Origin: Candidatus Gastranaerophilales bacterium
GTDB taxonomy: Bacteria; Cyanobacteriota; Vampirovibrionia; Gastranaerophilales; Gastranaerophilaceae
Assembly (NCBI GenBank): GCA_947589705.1
Contig: CANQCO010000009.1
Span: 1-35,549, forward strand
Direction of reading: 5' to 3'
Length of the DNA: 35,549 nt
Positions within the stretch are counted from its first letter, which is position 1. Every line of letters begins with the position of its first letter. Positions 33,649-35,549 of the stretch are shown here, in pieces. The notes under the pieces were generated by a model that was not told where the DNA came from, did not search any database, and saw only the letters and a program-made list of their open reading frames with translations. A program made the translations under genes and the position numbers.

Positions 33649-34628
33649 GATTCAAGTTTCTCTTTTCTTGTTTCTTTAATATTCTCTTTTTCATCAATAT
33701 TATGAACATTTTTTATAAAAGCAGATGATATTGCAATTAAAAACGGATTAACCCCGGGGCTTGTATTCATTGCAACCTGAGTTTTTGATTTTTCGTTTTT
33801 TTCTTTATTAAATGTTTGTTTCCTATCATATAACATGTTTATATTTATATTATACTTTTTACTTTCTTGTTTCATTAATTCATCAAGTAAATTAACGGGA
33901 AAAGTTTGAGATGAAGTTACATCTATTCTTATACCGTCTTGAGAGGTTTTATAAATATCAGCCTGAAGATTGCCGTAATTTATGGTTGTAATAAGTACGG
34001 TTATACTGTCATCAGAATCAAATTCCGAGTCTGAACCTTTTGAACCTATTTCCAGTTTAAATGCCTCAGGATCGGTTAAAGGAAGCCACGGCAAGTACAT
34101 AAGCATTGTTGTTTTTAAGCTCTGAATATCAGATGTTGATGATGCGGCAACAAAAGATATAAGTTTTGTTAATTCAGATAATTGTTCATTTTTCAAACTC
34201 AAACCTATTTGATTGAATCCGGCAAGCATTTTGTATAAATTCGCCATTGCCTCTTTTGCATTATTTTTTAGCATTGAAGAAAGCTTTCCTAAATCAATAG
34301 AAGATGCTAGCAGCATCAAAATAGTTTGCTGATTCAATGTTTGAGAATTTGTTGTTAGTTGAGAGAGCAATTGTTCAAAGTTCTTTGGAAAACTCAGCAG
34401 TTCTTTTAGCATGTTAACGGTTTGCTGTTGATTTAGCATTGCAAGTTCCGCAGATGTTTGTACTATTTGCTGCACGGTATTGGGCAGAAGCGAATTTGCT
34501 GCTGTATTTTGTAGGTTTTGCTTTTGTGTTAAATTTTGCTCCGGATTGTTATTTATTTTGTTATTTGTAATTCTGTTGTAATTTCCTGCTAAATTACTTA
34601 CGAATCCGCTCCAATTAATATTTGTCAT
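33645..34628 (-). CDS. Protein of unknown function coupled to radA (weak FliK-like C-terminus)
   Basis: Not recognised. 327 aa, no signal peptide or transmembrane helix. Residues 1-60 are Asn/Gln-rich and disordered, 60-170 helical with Gln/Leu/Met, then LPWLPLTDPEAFKLEIG (about 180-200) and a beta-rich part (TVLITTINYGNLQADIYK, GIRIDVTSS, then a helix LLDELMKQESKKYNININML). This order of extended strands then a helix and a strand recalls the C-terminal domain of the hook-length protein FliK, but I see no clear signature, so treat it as a suggestion. The Lys/Glu tail ends with an ATGA overlap into radA. A TTGACA (34705-34700) with AAGAAT 17 nt on is a possible promoter; no ribosome site is visible. 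Confidence 0.75.
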   Translation of the reverse strand: MTNINWSGFVSNLAGNYNRITNNKINNNPEQNLTQKQNLQNTAANSLLPNTVQQIVQTSAELAMLNQQQTVNMLKELLSFPKNFEQLLSQLTTNSQTLNQQTILMLLASSIDLGKLSSMLKNNAKEAMANLYKMLAGFNQIGLSLKNEQLSELTKLISFVAASSTSDIQSLKTTMLMYLPWLPLTDPEAFKLEIGSKGSDSEFDSDDSITVLITTINYGNLQADIYKTSQDGIRIDVTSSQTFPVNLLDELMKQESKKYNININMLYDRKQTFNKEKNEKSKTQVAMNTSPGVNPFLIAISSAFIKNVHNIDEKENIKETRKEKLES

Positions 34629-34676
34629 ATTTATACGTTATCATATTGATTTTAAAATTAATAATTTATTTTAATA

Positions 34677-34705
34677 ATTCTTAATGTTTTTTTTATAAAT
34701 GTCAA
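34677..34705 (-). promoter_or_regulatory. Candidate promoter for the unknown gene/radA pair
   Basis: On the minus strand: a perfect TTGACA (34705-34700), a 17-nt spacer and a weaker AAGAAT (34682-34677). The predicted start is near 34670, giving a leader of about 42 nt. Confidence 0.45.
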
Positions 34706-34754
34706 TTTAACTAATTCATAAGTTTTAGTAGATAAAAATTATAAAGGAGTAAAT

Positions 34755-35465
34755 ATGATATCAAATGTTTCTTTTGGAAGTACTTTCAAAGTAAATAATA
34801 AGGAAAATAATTTTCAAAAATTTCAACAGTTCGGAGAATATGCCTCAGAAATTGAAAACAACCCGAATGTTACGGTTCAATTCGAAGATAAATTTAATAT
34901 AAAGGATCCGTATTTTGGTACTTTTGATTACAAAGCAGGTTATACGGTTATAGCACCTGACGAAAAAGATATTGATATAGAAACTTATTGCCAAAATAAC
35001 GGTATTAAATTCCATAGATATAATACGGAAGATTTAACAAGTCCCGAAGGAATTCTTAAAAGAATAAAACCTGCACCAAAAGGTTACATTCGTGCTATGG
35101 TTGATGTTGATAAATTAAGTGAATTATTAAAAAATCAAAATAGTAATTTTCAACATTGCGAAAAGGATTATCAAAATTATTACAAAGAGCAGACAGATAT
35201 CATGTTAAAAAACGGAAATCCGATTTCTGCTCCGACTTTATATATAAATTCATACAATAGTAAAGAGGAAATGCTTGAATATATAAATAAATTCGGAAGC
35301 GACAACTTAAATGAAAACTCTTTATTTATAGACCTTGCACAAACTACATCAGATCCGGAACATTGTTTATATTTTGCAATGAAAGATTTAGGTTTTGAGC
35401 AAATCCCCGTCTATGTAAATAAAGATAGTTATGAAATGGGACAGGCTTTAGGTATTATTAAATAA
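34755..35465 (+). CDS. Protein of unknown function with N-terminal SFG motif
   Basis: Not recognised. 236 aa, soluble, with GGAG about 7 nt before the ATG. It begins MISNVSFGSTFKVNN; the 'NVSFG' element also occurs as NISFG in the membrane protein at 27797-28918. The remainder is a mixed alpha/beta protein with many Asn, Tyr, Lys and Asp, two cysteines and aromatic-rich stretches (EKDYQNYYKEQTD). No catalytic motif was seen. A weak promoter (TTGATT at 34646-34651, 18-nt spacer, TTTAAT at 34670-34675) lies in the divergent gap. Confidence 0.8.
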   Translation: MISNVSFGSTFKVNNKENNFQKFQQFGEYASEIENNPNVTVQFEDKFNIKDPYFGTFDYKAGYTVIAPDEKDIDIETYCQNNGIKFHRYNTEDLTSPEGILKRIKPAPKGYIRAMVDVDKLSELLKNQNSNFQHCEKDYQNYYKEQTDIMLKNGNPISAPTLYINSYNSKEEMLEYINKFGSDNLNENSLFIDLAQTTSDPEHCLYFAMKDLGFEQIPVYVNKDSYEMGQALGIIK

Positions 35466-35466
35466 T

Positions 35467-35549
35467 TTATTTACCTAATAAGTAAATAGGCAAGTTATGT
35501 TGTTTAGCAAAATCTAATATATCAGGATGGTCTTGTGCTAACTCTTCTA
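35467..35549 (-). CDS. 3' end of a further minus-strand gene (partial)
   Basis: The reverse strand is open from the right edge to a TAA at 35469-35467, giving 26 C-terminal residues that end HNLPIYLLGK. The composition is protein-like (EELAQDHPDILDF upstream), and the gap to the convergent gene is 1 nt, in keeping with the tight packing of this region. Too short to identify. Confidence 0.5.
   Translation of the reverse strand, partial: EELAQDHPDILDFAKQHNLPIYLLGK

Noticed and set aside
1-35549. tRNA, rRNA, riboswitch or mobile element
   Set aside because: Gaps are short and AT-rich; no cloverleaf, conserved RNA motif, terminal inverted repeat, transposase or integrase was recognised.

Overview
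The window is AT-rich (about 30% GC by eye), uses the standard bacterial code (TGA is a normal stop) and is densely packed with genes on both strands. It reads as ordinary chromosome: no transposase, integrase, phage gene, CRISPR array, tRNA or rRNA was seen. The best guess for the organism is an uncultured gut lineage related to Cyanobacteria (Candidatus Gastranaerophilales / Vampirovibrionia, 'Melainabacteria'). This is an inference from base composition, housekeeping genes of cyanobacterial flavour (a coiled-coil gene beside coaD, a matrixin with a G-H-S third-ligand motif) and several unknown proteins whose N-termini carry a short 'SFG'-like motif.

Layout. 1-1.26 kb: 3' part of gatB, ending in a bidirectional terminator shared with a convergent type IV pilin-like gene (1273-1896, -), which has a near-consensus promoter with a 9-bp tandem repeat just upstream. 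2.1-2.35 kb: a small unknown gene. 2.3-4.8 kb (-): coaD, a coiled-coil protein, then dnaB. 4.9-8.6 kb (-): a membrane-anchored unknown, ribD, a small membrane protein and a GAF-GGDEF diguanylate cyclase. 8.6-14.05 kb (+): mutS, a GT-C membrane glycosyltransferase and rimO. 14.04-20.8 kb (-): the complete condensin set smc-scpA-scpB, followed by a TPR/matrixin-type metalloprotease gene, read from a clear promoter. 20.9-23.4 kb (+): a PilT-type ATPase, recO and deoC. 23.4-28.9 kb (-): two unknown multi-pass membrane proteins that look distantly paralogous, a GH13 glycosidase without a signal peptide and a small membrane protein, apparently one operon. 29.2-29.8 kb: a double zinc-ribbon protein and a convergent Ser/Gly/Thr-rich repeat peptide around a shared terminator. 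29.9-32.3 kb (+): hom and thrC (threonine synthesis). 32.3-34.6 kb (-): an unknown Gln/Asn-rich protein translationally coupled to radA. 34.75-35.47 kb (+): an unknown 'SFG' protein; a further minus-strand gene runs off the right edge.

How the genes work together. Most of the window is core information processing (GatB, DnaB, MutS, RecO, RadA, SMC/ScpA/ScpB, RimO) and metabolism (CoaD, RibD, DeoC, Hom, ThrC). Surface or motility functions are scattered: a pilin, a PilT ATPase and a c-di-GMP cyclase. The most novel material is the 23.4-28.9 kb membrane/GH13 operon, the repeat peptide at 29.5-29.74 kb, the recurrent N-terminal SFG-like motif, and the metalloprotease in the condensin operon. No stretch above 300 bases lacks a gene; the largest gaps (about 220-246 bases, before 2118 and before 29165) hold promoters and small repeats.
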